The notes: generated by a model from the sequence alone, not told the origin. Shown: positions 17,528 to 25,286, numbered from the stretch's first letter. The stretch is 64,000 nt of DNA from Pedobacter sp. MC2016-14 (GCF_020991475.1 NZ_JAJMPA010000002.1:558001-622000); one strand, 5' to 3'. Made by a program: numbers and translations.

Positions 17528-17622
17528 TAGTTTTATTGTCTTTCAATTGTTATGAAGCTCTCCTGAGTTTATTGTTGTTTGCTAAATGCAAACTCAGAAC
17601 GGTTTCATTAGTTTTATTGTCT
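17522..17622 (-). repeat. 20-bp direct repeat carrying two start codons in the pheA leader
   Basis: The same 20 bp occurs at 17522-17541 and 17603-17622, 81 bp apart. On the minus strand each copy reads AGACAATAAAACTAATGAAA and places an ATG in the same A-rich context. The promoter-proximal copy opens the four-codon mini-ORF; the other opens the aromatic leader peptide. Confidence 0.85.
17594..17608 (-). CDS. Four-codon mini-ORF (MKPF) in the pheA leader
   Basis: ATG AAA CCG TTC TGA begins in the first copy of the duplicated start module. Its last sense codon is Phe. The stop codon lies in one arm (17590-17597) of an 8-bp hairpin with 17563-17570. The same arm overlaps an alternative 6-bp hairpin (17577-17582 with 17588-17593). 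Translation could decide which hairpin forms. Coding is uncertain. Confidence 0.35.
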   Translation of the reverse strand: MKPF

Positions 17623-17661
17623 GAATCCTAAGATATCCAGGTGTTTTTATTTTTAATTTTC

Positions 17662-17691
17662 CAAATGTAGTAAACAATTTTAATTTGTCAA
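17662..17691 (-). promoter_or_regulatory. Promoter of the pheA-aroG-aroA-aroC operon
   Basis: On the minus strand TTG (17691-17689), a 19-nt spacer and TACATTTG (17669-17662) match the Bacteroidota consensus exactly. Transcription should start near 17657, giving a leader of about 280 nt before pheA. The element lies just after the aroB stop codon. Confidence 0.75.
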
Positions 17692-17707
17692 TAGGAAAAT
17701 GAAAATA

Positions 17708-18775
17708 TTATGAATTGTAGGCCAGGTTATAATAGTTTAGGCTCGCCACAATGTCTTGTTCTGTTACCCTGCAGTTGTATTCACATTTGCCAATTTTAGC
17801 CAGTAGCGAGAAAAGGATTTGTCCATGCTCATTCTTTTTATCACTTTGCATTAGCTCATTTAATTGTTCAAAACTCTCTGGTGCAATGGTGTATTTAGGG
17901 TAAATGCTGGTAATGTAACTGCAAATATCTTCCAATTCTGCCTCAGTCAGGCTACTGTTTTTAACAGACAAGTGCGCCTCGCAAATCATGCCGATGGCAA
18001 TCGCTTCTCCGTGCGTAAGCGGCTTATCGTCATTGCTTAAGGAATAGCTTTCTACGGCATGGCCAATGGTGTGACCAAAGTTTAAAATCTTGCGCAGGCC
18101 TTTTTCCAATGGATCTTCTGTAACTACCTGATTTTTTATTTCTACAGAATGATATATAAGATCAGCATCTGGGTTCTTATAATCACTTAATTTAAGTTGT
18201 TTATAATAAGCTTCATCTGCAATTAAGCCATGTTTAATAATTTCTGCAAAACCAGATAACAGTTCCCTTTCAGGAAGGGTTTTTAGAAATGCAGTTTCAA
18301 TAAATACAGCTTGAGGTAAGGTAAAAGTCCCCACCATATTTTTAACATTATCAATGTCAATTCCGGTTTTTCCACCAACAGAAGCGTCAACCTGGGATAA
18401 TAAGGTAGTAGGAATGTTGATGAAATCGATACCTCTTTTGTAAGTTGAGGCCACAAAACCACCCATATCGGTAATTACACCACCACCAAGGTTAATCATC
18501 AGGCACTTTCTATCGGCTCCAAAATCCAGCAGGGTTTTCCAAATGCCGATACAGAAATCGATATTCTTATTTTCCTCTCCGGAATCTGTTTCTACCAGGT
18601 CGAAGGAGCTAAAATCGTCCAGCATTTCCTGAAACAAAGGAAGACAAGCTTCTGAGGTATTGCTGTCCGCAAAAACGAAAACCTTACTGTATTTTTCTTC
18701 TTCCAGCAGTGCGGCCAATGGTGATAGCTGCGTTTCAAAATAAATGTTGTGACCGGAACTGTTGATTGTTCTCAT
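17708..18775 (-). CDS. aroB: 3-dehydroquinate synthase
   Basis: A 355-residue NAD- and zinc-dependent enzyme making 3-dehydroquinate from DAHP. It has the NAD-binding GGGVITDMGGFVASTYKRG, IPTTLLSQVDASVGGKTG, the metal-ligand Glu in SGFAEIIKHGL, and NFGHTIGHAVE with a further His in LTHGEAIAIGM. Length is typical. Its ATG overlaps the stop of the S4-domain gene by 4 bp (18772-18775), so the two are translationally coupled. Readthrough would feed into the pheA leader. Confidence 0.97.
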   Translation of the reverse strand: MRTINSSGHNIYFETQLSPLAALLEEEKYSKVFVFADSNTSEACLPLFQEMLDDFSSFDLVETDSGEENKNIDFCIGIWKTLLDFGADRKCLMINLGGGVITDMGGFVASTYKRGIDFINIPTTLLSQVDASVGGKTGIDIDNVKNMVGTFTLPQAVFIETAFLKTLPERELLSGFAEIIKHGLIADEAYYKQLKLSDYKNPDADLIYHSVEIKNQVVTEDPLEKGLRKILNFGHTIGHAVESYSLSNDDKPLTHGEAIAIGMICEAHLSVKNSSLTEAELEDICSYITSIYPKYTIAPESFEQLNELMQSDKKNEHGQILFSLLAKIGKCEYNCRVTEQDIVASLNYYNLAYNS

Positions 18776-18981
18776 GAGGTTACCGTAATTTTTTTGCCCA
18801 TAAAATCAATAACATCGCCACTGCGTACTTTTAATCTTTTGCGGTGATCTACTTTTCCATTGTATTTAACCAAACCGTCTTCTACAACTGTTTGGGCTTC
18901 ACCACCACTTTGTACAAGACCAGTAGCTTTTAAAAGTGCTATAAGAGGAATAAACTCGCCTTCTAATTTAAATTCTATCAT
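18772..18981 (-). CDS. Small S4-domain RNA-binding protein
   Basis: A 69-residue protein that is essentially a single S4 RNA-binding domain (FIPLIALLKATGLVQSGGEAQTVVEDGLVKYNG, then RKRLKVRSGDVIDF). It resembles the YaaA/YbcJ-type small S4 proteins linked to ribosome or RNA functions. It overlaps aroB by 4 bp. A perfect -7 element TAAATTTG lies close upstream on the minus strand, without a well-placed -33. Confidence 0.88.
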   Translation of the reverse strand: MIEFKLEGEFIPLIALLKATGLVQSGGEAQTVVEDGLVKYNGKVDHRKRLKVRSGDVIDFMGKKITVTS

Positions 18982-19074
18982 TGTAGGGCAAATTTACAAT
19001 AATTACAAAGTATTACCTCCTATCGGGATGGAATTTATATTTTTGCAGCTAACTGAAAATTCATAACAAAGCAA

Positions 19075-20259
19075 ATGGAGGCATCCGAAGGGAAAAAACT
19101 CAATTTCGATAATACGGAAATTGCGTTCCGTCATAAATCTAAATCAGAACTGAATAGTGCTTACTGGCTGTTTAAAATCATGGGAAGTAATTTTTTAACC
19201 CAGGTTGGCCCTCCGGTTACCAATTTATTTCTAAATATTGGACTGCCCATTCAGGGCTTGATCAAAGCCACCATCTTTAAGCAATTTTGTGGCGGAGAGA
19301 CGATAGCAGAATGTGAACACACTATTGCACAGCTTGCGGTAAGTAAGGTTGGTACCATTCTGGATTATTCTGTAGAGGGTGAGGAAGAGGAAACAGTTTT
19401 TGACTTTACTTGTGATGAAATTATCCGTACTATTGATAGAGCGGCAGGAGATCCAAGAGTGCCCATAACTGTTTTTAAAGTGACAGGGATTGGGCGGTTC
19501 GGCTTGCTTGAAAAACTAGATGCTGGGCATGAACTATCCGCTGCAGAAATTGTGGAATATGAAAAAGTTAAATCACGTTGTGAGCGGATTTGCAGAACAG
19601 CTTTTGAAAAGAATGTTCCAGTAATGATTGATGCTGAAGAAACCTGGATTCAAAAAACGATTGATGACCTTGCCTTAGAAATGATGATGCTTTTTAACAA
19701 AGAGAAGCTGATTGTTTACAATACTTACCAAATGTACCGACACGATAAGCTGGCTCATATCAAAGCAGACCACCTCATCGCAAAAGAGAAAGCTTTTATC
19801 CTGGGGGCTAAGATTGTTCGTGGAGCTTATATGGAAAAGGAGCGGAGACGGGCCCTGCAAATGGGCTATCCATCACCTATCCAACCAGATAAAAAAAGTA
19901 CAGATCAGGATTATAATGCCGCGCTGGTTTATAGCATAGAAAATATAATGGAAATGGGCATTGTTTGCGGTACGCACAATGAAGCAAGCTGTAAATTACT
20001 GGCAGACTTACTAAACGAACATCAAATTAGCCACAATCACCCACACGTTTATTTCTCACAATTGCTTGGAATGAGTGATAATTTGAGCTTCAACTTGTCA
20101 GATGGCGATTATAATGTGGCTAAGTATGTACCTTATGGGCCTGTTAAAGCTGTAATGCCTTATTTGTTTAGGCGGGCACAAGAGAATACCTCCATAGCCG
20201 GGCAAACCAGCAGAGAACTGGACCTTATTATTAGGGAAAAGAAACGAAGAAATGTATAA
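19075..20259 (+). CDS. Proline dehydrogenase
   Basis: A 394-residue FAD enzyme oxidising proline to pyrroline-5-carboxylate, monofunctional rather than fused as in PutA. The TIM-barrel motifs are visible: MIDAEETWIQ, YNTYQMYR, LGAKIVRGAYMEKER, GTHNEAS, and the substrate-binding YVPYGPVKAVMPYLFRRAQEN. It is divergent from the S4-aroB unit. A TATTTTTG -7 element lies about 30 bp before the ATG. A strong shared terminator separates it from catalase. Confidence 0.92.
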   Translation: MEASEGKKLNFDNTEIAFRHKSKSELNSAYWLFKIMGSNFLTQVGPPVTNLFLNIGLPIQGLIKATIFKQFCGGETIAECEHTIAQLAVSKVGTILDYSVEGEEEETVFDFTCDEIIRTIDRAAGDPRVPITVFKVTGIGRFGLLEKLDAGHELSAAEIVEYEKVKSRCERICRTAFEKNVPVMIDAEETWIQKTIDDLALEMMMLFNKEKLIVYNTYQMYRHDKLAHIKADHLIAKEKAFILGAKIVRGAYMEKERRRALQMGYPSPIQPDKKSTDQDYNAALVYSIENIMEMGIVCGTHNEASCKLLADLLNEHQISHNHPHVYFSQLLGMSDNLSFNLSDGDYNVAKYVPYGPVKAVMPYLFRRAQENTSIAGQTSRELDLIIREKKRRNV

Positions 20260-20294
20260 ATAAACAAGGGCTGGTTACCAGCCCTTGTTTATTT
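20258..20294. terminator. Shared terminator of proline dehydrogenase and catalase genes
   Basis: A 17-bp perfect stem (20258-20274 with 20278-20294) surrounds a 3-nt loop, with AAATAAACAAGG on one side and the matching T-rich tract on the other. It serves the two convergent genes, and its outer part overlaps the end of the catalase stop codon. Confidence 0.9.
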
Positions 20295-21795
20295 AGTGTT
20301 TTTGCATCGCTTGCGCGGTATCTACGCCCAAGCCACTGGCAATAGCCATTCCCAATCCAATATCAGCCCTAAACCAATGGCAGAGCTGCAGGTTGATGAT
20401 CTGCTCTCTTTTTGGTCCGCTGATACCACTCATGGCCCCAACAATGTTGTTTATTAAGTTTTTTCGGTCTGCATCCGACATTACTTTACGGTATAATTCG
20501 CCCGGTTGAGAATAATGGTCGTTATCGCCTTCTCCTTCATTTCTGTCATACCAATCGGCAATGCTCGAATCCAGTTCCTGGGCCGGCTCTTTATAGCTTT
20601 CATCTGGGACTACATTTCCAAAGCTATTAGGGAAATAATTAGGTTCATCGTTTCCGTTGTCGTCAAAACGCATTGCACCGTCACGGTGAAAGTTTTTGGT
20701 CATGTAAGGGCATGCATTCACGGCAAGCTGCTCGTAATTAACGCCAAGACGGTGTCTGGCAGCATCTGGATAAGATAAAATTCTACCCTGTAACATCCTG
20801 TCTGGCGAGAACCCTATACCATCCACCTGATTGGTGGGCGCAAATGCAGCCTGTTCAACATGGGCAAAGTAATTTCTTGGTATTTCGTTAAGTTCCAGCT
20901 CGCCTACTTCTATTAGCGGGAATTCAGCATGAGGCCAAACTTTAGACAAATCGAAAGGATTCCAGCGGAAAGACTTAGCTTGTTCCTCTGTCATGACTTG
21001 TATTTTAACCGCCCATTTAGGGAATTCACCTTTGTCAATAGCTTCTACAAGGTCACGCTGTGCATGATCCATATCTTCACTGCGCATGGCATCAGCCTCC
21101 GGCCCTGTAAAGTTTTTGATGCCCTGCTGTGTTTTGAAATGAAATTTTACCCAAACACGCTCATTGTTTCCGTTAATCATGGAGAATGTATGGCTGCCAA
21201 AACCATCCATGTGGCGATAGGAGTAAGGCGTTCCGCGGTCGCTCATTAAGATCATCACCTGGTGCAGGCTTTCCGGATTTAAGGACCAGAAATCCCACAT
21301 CATTGTTGGGCTTTTAAGGTTTGTCCTTGGATCACGCTTTTGAGTATGGATAAAATCGCTGAATTTTTTTGGGTCTTTGATAAAGAAGACCGGTGTATTG
21401 TTGCCTACAATATCCCAGTTTCCATCCTCTGTATATAGCCTTAAGGCAAAGCCACGTGGATCTCTTTCAGAGTCGGCACTTCCTTTTTCTCCACCCACGG
21501 TAGAGAAACGCAGGAATACTTTACATTCTTTACCAATCTGGTTGAATATTTTGGCCTTCGTATATGCTGTGATATCATGCGTTACCGTAAATTTTCCATA
21601 AGCACCTGTTCCTTTAGCGTGTACCACACGTTCAGGAATCCGCTCCCTGTTAAAGTGAGCCATTTTCTCGTGCAAGATAAAATCCTGCAGCAGTAAAGGC
21701 CCTCTTTTACCAACTGATTGTGTATTCTCATGCTCAGCATAAGGTCTTCCAGAGGCCGTGGTTAATTTGTGGTTTAGTTTGTTATTGTCTTCCAT
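20293..21795 (-). CDS. katA: Monofunctional haem catalase
   Basis: A 500-residue small-subunit catalase dismuting hydrogen peroxide. Catalytic His59 lies in RVVHAKGTGAYG, the distal Asn in VGNNTPVFFIKDP, and the proximal haem-ligand Tyr in GRILSYPDAARHRLG. Length and the lack of a C-terminal flavodoxin-like domain place it in the small-subunit group. There is no signal peptide, so it is cytosolic. It is monocistronic with its own promoter. Confidence 0.97.
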   Translation of the reverse strand: MEDNNKLNHKLTTASGRPYAEHENTQSVGKRGPLLLQDFILHEKMAHFNRERIPERVVHAKGTGAYGKFTVTHDITAYTKAKIFNQIGKECKVFLRFSTVGGEKGSADSERDPRGFALRLYTEDGNWDIVGNNTPVFFIKDPKKFSDFIHTQKRDPRTNLKSPTMMWDFWSLNPESLHQVMILMSDRGTPYSYRHMDGFGSHTFSMINGNNERVWVKFHFKTQQGIKNFTGPEADAMRSEDMDHAQRDLVEAIDKGEFPKWAVKIQVMTEEQAKSFRWNPFDLSKVWPHAEFPLIEVGELELNEIPRNYFAHVEQAAFAPTNQVDGIGFSPDRMLQGRILSYPDAARHRLGVNYEQLAVNACPYMTKNFHRDGAMRFDDNGNDEPNYFPNSFGNVVPDESYKEPAQELDSSIADWYDRNEGEGDNDHYSQPGELYRKVMSDADRKNLINNIVGAMSGISGPKREQIINLQLCHWFRADIGLGMAIASGLGVDTAQAMQKH

Positions 21796-21816
21796 AATCG
21801 TATGCTTTAACTCCGA

Positions 21817-21848
21817 TAAAAGTAGCTAGATTTCAATAACAGTTCAAA
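21817..21848 (-). promoter_or_regulatory. Predicted catalase promoter
   Basis: TTTG (21848-21845), 20 nt, then TACTTTTA (21824-21817), one mismatch from TAnnTTTG. The leader would be about 20 nt. No clear OxyR or PerR box was identified. Confidence 0.45.
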
Positions 21849-21906
21849 CACCTAATTTCTATACCACTATAGGTATTCTCTATTTACAGCATGGAAACCA
21901 GAACAA

Positions 21907-22227
21907 TCAGCTATTTGTCTGGAACGATTGCCTGCCTGTCATCAAATCTCCGAACAATAAGAAGTCACTTGCCAGATTAAAGAATGGATGCTTACAGCTG
22001 TTGCTTCGGTTTTTTTCAAAAAAGAAATGACCAATCCATGCAAATCCGTAGGCAAATACAGGCAATGCCAAAAGGCAACTTAGGTTATGAAATAGTACAG
22101 CAGATATGAGGCATAAAATCGCCAGACCAGAACCTATAAAATGTAGAACCCGATTGGTTGTGTTTTGATGTTTTGTGAGGTAAAAGGGATAAAACTCTTT
22201 TAATGACTTGTATGTATGTTGCTGCAT
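21907..22227 (-). CDS. Mpo1-like (DUF962) membrane protein
   Basis: A 106-residue protein with two or three hydrophobic helices. Family marks are FYPFYLTKHQNTTNRVLHFIGSG near the N-terminus and FAYGFAWIGHFFFEKNR with KHPFFNLASDF at the C-terminus; the conserved His residues are those that bind iron in yeast Mpo1, a dioxygenase of 2-hydroxy fatty acids. The role in bacteria is not established. Bacteria of this group make sphingolipids, which makes a lipid role plausible. Its ATG directly abuts the HAD gene stop, so the two are co-translated. Confidence 0.85.
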   Translation of the reverse strand: MQQHTYKSLKEFYPFYLTKHQNTTNRVLHFIGSGLAILCLISAVLFHNLSCLLALPVFAYGFAWIGHFFFEKNRSNSCKHPFFNLASDFLLFGDLMTGRQSFQTNS

Positions 22228-22866
22228 TTATAATAGAATTCCGTTCTTTTTTAAGAAGTCCCCCAGGTATTTGGGGTTTTCTGTCATTAATAAAGTATGG
22301 AGACCGGCTGCCTTTGCGCCCACTAAATGTTGAGGGCTATCGTCTATAAATAGGGTCTCTGCTGGGTTTAGGTTATTTTCTTTGATGACCTGTTCAAAGA
22401 TCTCTACATGAGGCTTGCGCAAAAACATTAATTGTGAATAATATGCCTTTTCAAAAAGATGGTCGTTGTTTTCTACTTTGAATTCATCTTTAAGGTAATT
22501 CATGATGAAATCGTAATGTATTTGGTTGGTATTGCTTAGTAAAAACGTACGGTAATTCTTTTTTACTTTGAGCAAAACATCATGCACATTTTCGGGAACC
22601 CCAATCAACAAACTATTCCAGGCAGCATCAATTTCGCTATCGGTTAGTGCTGGATTTTGTGCAGCAAGCCTTATCCCATCTCTAAATTGCGCAGGGCTGA
22701 TTGATCCGGTTTCAAGATCAGAAAACAACTGGTCGTGTCCTTTGTGTCCAAAAAAAGATTCTATATTGGGGATACCCAGTTGTTTAAATGCATTTTGCGC
22801 AATGAGAAAGTTGATTTCGAAGATTACGTTGCCATAATCGAATATGATATTTTTAATATTTTGCAT
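22228..22866 (-). CDS. HAD-superfamily phosphatase (YihX-like)
   Basis: A 212-residue haloacid-dehalogenase hydrolase. Motif I is IIFDYGNVIFEI with the nucleophilic Asp, motif II is FLLSNTN, motif III Lys is in FLRKPHVEIF, and motif IV is LFIDDSPQHL. The DxGxV form of motif I is that of the sugar-phosphatase YihX group, for example alpha-glucose-1-phosphate phosphatase. The substrate is not determined. It is first in a two-gene unit with the Mpo1-like protein. Confidence 0.88.
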   Translation of the reverse strand: MQNIKNIIFDYGNVIFEINFLIAQNAFKQLGIPNIESFFGHKGHDQLFSDLETGSISPAQFRDGIRLAAQNPALTDSEIDAAWNSLLIGVPENVHDVLLKVKKNYRTFLLSNTNQIHYDFIMNYLKDEFKVENNDHLFEKAYYSQLMFLRKPHVEIFEQVIKENNLNPAETLFIDDSPQHLVGAKAAGLHTLLMTENPKYLGDFLKKNGILL

Positions 22867-22931
22867 TTAGAAGTTTTAAAATCCGATACAAATATGTAAC
22901 ATTGCGCTCGCAAAATCTAATAGATTTTTCA

Positions 22932-23005
22932 GGGCCATTAGCTCAGTTGGTTAGAGTAGAAGACTCATAATCTTTTGGTCGATGGTTCGAGCCCATCATG
23001 GCCCA
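22932..23005 (+). tRNA. tRNA with CAU anticodon (elongator Met, or Ile2)
   Basis: A 74-nt cloverleaf: acceptor GGGCCAT/ATGGCCC, D arm GCTC...GAGT, anticodon loop CTCATAA with CAT at 22966-22968, and T arm GATGG TTCGAGC CCATC. CCA is not encoded. The paired 1-72 position and the anticodon stem without three G-C pairs exclude the initiator. Whether it reads AUG or, after lysidine modification, AUA cannot be settled by eye. Confidence 0.93.
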
Positions 23006-23012
23006 CAACTGT

Positions 23013-23047
23013 AAAAGCCGTTTTTCTTATTGAAAAACGGCTTTTTT
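23013..23047 (+). terminator. Terminator of the tRNA gene
   Basis: AAAAGCCGTTTTT pairs with AAAAACGGCTTTT across a 7-nt loop, followed by a T run. It begins 8 bp after the tRNA. Confidence 0.85.
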
Positions 23048-23095
23048 GTAATGAAATCGCCAGTAATATTACTTTTTAGATTCTTGTACTGTAGA

Positions 23096-23839
23096 TTACT
23101 TTAATGCGTAATTAAGGTAGCCACCATCCACAACAATCTCTGTTCCAGTAATAAAACTTGCGGCATCAGAAGCAAGAAACAATACAGTTTTTGCTACTTC
23201 ATCTGGATCACCAATTCGCTGTAAGGCTGTGGCACCAGCCAAAAAATCTTTTGCTTCTGCGGGTACTGCGTTTTCTAAACCAGGTGTTAGAATAGGTCCT
23301 GGGCTAACAATGTTTACACGAATTTTTCTTTCTGCCAGTTCATTCGCGGCAATTTGCGCAATTTTATTTAATGCGCCTTTAGTTGCAGAATATACGCTGG
23401 CTCCTGAATTTGCGGCTGTGGCAACCGTTGAGGAAGTAAATACCACTGACGCCCCATCTTTAAGGTGTGGAAGTAATTTTTGCAGGGTGAAGAAATGGCC
23501 CTTGACATTGGTGTTAAATTGTGCATCAAAATTCGCTTCAGTTACGTTTGCTATAGGTTCAAATGTGGCGATTCCCGAATTCAAAAAAAGGACATCCAGG
23601 GTATTCCCACTTTCTGCAACTGCTTTTTCGAGTATAGAAATATCTTCTATTTTTGAACCGTCAGATACTACAGTAAACAATTTTGAGCTGTTTATCTCTG
23701 AAGTTGCTTTTTGTAAATTGCTGGCATTTCTGCCTGTAATCCATACGTTCGCGCCTGCATTAATAAATGCTTTAGCTGTAGCCAGACCTATTCCGGTAGT
23801 TCCACCAGTAATTACAACGTTTTTATTTTTAAAATCCAT
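23096..23839 (-). CDS. Short-chain dehydrogenase/reductase controlled by HxlR regulator
   Basis: A 247-residue classical SDR. TGGTTGIG at residues 11-18 binds NAD(P), NSG replaces the NNAG-type motif (LFLNSGIA), catalytic Ser is in VFTSSTVA, the YxxxK pair is in YSATKGAL, and the C-terminus has VVDGGY. Substrate is unknown. It is divergent from an HxlR regulator gene, an arrangement common for electrophile- or quinone-inducible SDRs. A perfect -7 element TACCTTTG lies at 23873-23866 on the minus strand. Confidence 0.9.
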   Translation of the reverse strand: MDFKNKNVVITGGTTGIGLATAKAFINAGANVWITGRNASNLQKATSEINSSKLFTVVSDGSKIEDISILEKAVAESGNTLDVLFLNSGIATFEPIANVTEANFDAQFNTNVKGHFFTLQKLLPHLKDGASVVFTSSTVATAANSGASVYSATKGALNKIAQIAANELAERKIRVNIVSPGPILTPGLENAVPAEAKDFLAGATALQRIGDPDEVAKTVLFLASDAASFITGTEIVVDGGYLNYALK

Positions 23840-23893
23840 GATTATTTTTGTTAATGTTTACGTTGCAAAGGTAGAAGAGGTAAATTTATTTTG

Positions 23894-23941
23894 GTTACTT
23901 TGTAACGAAAAGTAACAGTAACTTTTGGGTAACAAAGTAAC
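23894..23941. promoter_or_regulatory. Candidate HxlR operator in the divergent intergenic region
   Basis: GTTACTTTGT (23894-23903) and ACAAAGTAAC (23932-23941) are perfect 10-bp inverted repeats. Further GTAAC/GTTAC-like half-sites lie between them (AAAAGTAACAGTAACTTTT). The block covers the -33 region of the SDR promoter and ends 2 bp before the HxlR start codon, so it is well placed for repression in both directions. Confidence 0.6.
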
Positions 23942-23943
23942 TT

Positions 23944-24294
23944 ATGACAGAAAATGAATGCCAATTGGGGCACAAAAAGGAGATTATGGCCGTCCACGAT
24001 GCGATGGACGTATTGAATGGGAAGTGGAAAGTCTCTATTATCTCTTCCATCTGCTATTATAACAAAAGAAGGTTTTCTGATATTTTGAATGATGTGCCAG
24101 GAATATCAAACAAAATGTTGAGCAAAGAGCTGAAAGAGTTAGAAGCCAATAAACTGTTAAGACGAACTGTGTTGGATACTCAGCCAATCTCTGTTCAATA
24201 TCAATTAACAGACTACGGCATGTCCTTAAAAACCATTATCAACAACCTGGCAGAATGGGGGATAGCGCATCGTAAGGTAATTATTGGTAAATAG
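23944..24294 (+). CDS. HxlR-type winged-helix transcriptional regulator
   Basis: A 116-residue DNA-binding protein. An N-terminal Cys (residue 6, ENECQLGHKKEI) precedes the domain, as in redox- or electrophile-sensing HxlR members. The winged helix includes LNGKWKVSIISSI, FSDILNDVPGISNKMLSKELKELEANKLLRR and YQLTDYGMSL. It faces the SDR gene across the inverted-repeat operator and most likely represses it and itself. The sensing role of the cysteine is inferred from relatives. Confidence 0.9.
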   Translation: MTENECQLGHKKEIMAVHDAMDVLNGKWKVSIISSICYYNKRRFSDILNDVPGISNKMLSKELKELEANKLLRRTVLDTQPISVQYQLTDYGMSLKTIINNLAEWGIAHRKVIIGK

Positions 24295-24310
24295 AGTGGT
24301 CAATTATTTT

Positions 24311-24340
24311 CTTATCCATTGCTGCACAACAATGGATAAG
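24311..24340. terminator. Hairpin between convergent HxlR and AraC genes
   Basis: CTTATCCATTG (24311-24321) pairs perfectly with CAATGGATAAG (24330-24340), leaving an 8-nt loop. It lacks a strong U-tract, but its position between converging genes suggests a transcription terminator. Confidence 0.5.
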
Positions 24341-24362
24341 ACGAATTATTAAGTCAAGGAGG

Positions 24363-25286
24363 TTATAAAATTGGTATAAAATAATCAACAAAACATTTTT
24401 TATCGGGGTGCGTTCTGTAGTCGTTATGATAGATTTCAAAAGGTTCTCTATCCGCTTTTTTATATCCGTGTTCTGCCATCCAGACAAAAAGGCTATTCCA
24501 GGATTTTTCAAATTCAATAAGCCCGATTACAAAACTTCCAACAATAAATTTACCTTTTTCAATGGATGTTCTTCCAATATTTCCTGACACCTTGAGGGGT
24601 TCTGTTAGCGTGATACAAGCACTTATTCTAACTTTTTCTGGATTTGTGGTTTTAAAACTGTCATGATAAATCGTGACCATTTTTGTCTCCGGATTTTGCA
24701 ATAATCCTTGCGGGGTTGCCCATTTAACTAAGGTGTCATAAGCCGCAGTAATTCCCTGTGCGCCAATACTTTTTACGTAAGCTAATTCTAACTTAGTTAT
24801 TTCCTTGATTTCAATTTTTGCATTCATTTCTATCCAGTTTTTAAGATTATCCATGCTGCAAATGTATTCCTCAAAAACTACATGCCCTTGTCCATTCTTG
24901 CTTTCAATTTTACTTATCTTGCTAAATCTGCTGTTCTTTTGCTTACGGAATTCAGACGGGCTTGAACTGTAATATTTTTTAAAAGCTCTTGTGAGAGAGG
25001 AATTACTGGTAAAACCAAATAAAAGTGAAAGCTCAGTAATGCTTACTTCCGGCTTCCTGATTAAAATGGAAGCGACTTTTTCAGTTCTTTTTCTATTGAT
25101 ATAAGAATTTAACGTCTCATTTGTAATAGCCTTAAATATTCTATGAAAATGATAAGGCGAAAAACAAGCAACTTTTGCAATCGTTTCCAACGACAAGTTT
25201 GTGTCAAGATTTCCATCTATAAACTTTAGCGCCTTATTAACGCTGCTGATGTAGCTTATCTGCACTTCTTTATCAACATTTGCCAT
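24363..25286 (-). CDS. AraC regulator with C-terminal GyrI-like effector domain
   Basis: A 307-residue regulator of the Rob type. Residues about 12-110 hold both AraC helix-turn-helix motifs (LSLETIAKVACFSPYHFHRIFKAI and VSITELSLLFGFTSNSSLTRAFKKYYSSSPSEFR). Residues about 155-307 form a GyrI-like ligand-binding domain (KITKLELAYVKSIG start, ending FEIYHNDYRTHPDKKCFVDYFIPI), which in relatives binds small cationic or hydrophobic ligands. No target gene is adjacent. A perfect -7 element TAAATTTG (25316-25309) lies about 23 bp before the start. Confidence 0.9.
   Translation of the reverse strand: MANVDKEVQISYISSVNKALKFIDGNLDTNLSLETIAKVACFSPYHFHRIFKAITNETLNSYINRKRTEKVASILIRKPEVSITELSLLFGFTSNSSLTRAFKKYYSSSPSEFRKQKNSRFSKISKIESKNGQGHVVFEEYICSMDNLKNWIEMNAKIEIKEITKLELAYVKSIGAQGITAAYDTLVKWATPQGLLQNPETKMVTIYHDSFKTTNPEKVRISACITLTEPLKVSGNIGRTSIEKGKFIVGSFVIGLIEFEKSWNSLFVWMAEHGYKKADREPFEIYHNDYRTHPDKKCFVDYFIPIL

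Noticed and set aside
22932..23005. Initiator tRNA-fMet
   Set aside because: Position 1-72 is paired and the anticodon stem lacks the three consecutive G-C pairs of initiators.
23229..23915. 228-codon plus-strand frame antisense to the SDR gene
   Set aside because: It mirrors the codon structure of the SDR on the other strand, has no recognisable motifs, and the SDR has a full set of catalytic residues.
23840..23943. Consensus -33/-7 promoter for the HxlR gene
   Set aside because: TTACTTTG-like sequences are present but none matches TAnnTTTG at a usable distance, so no promoter was called on the plus strand.
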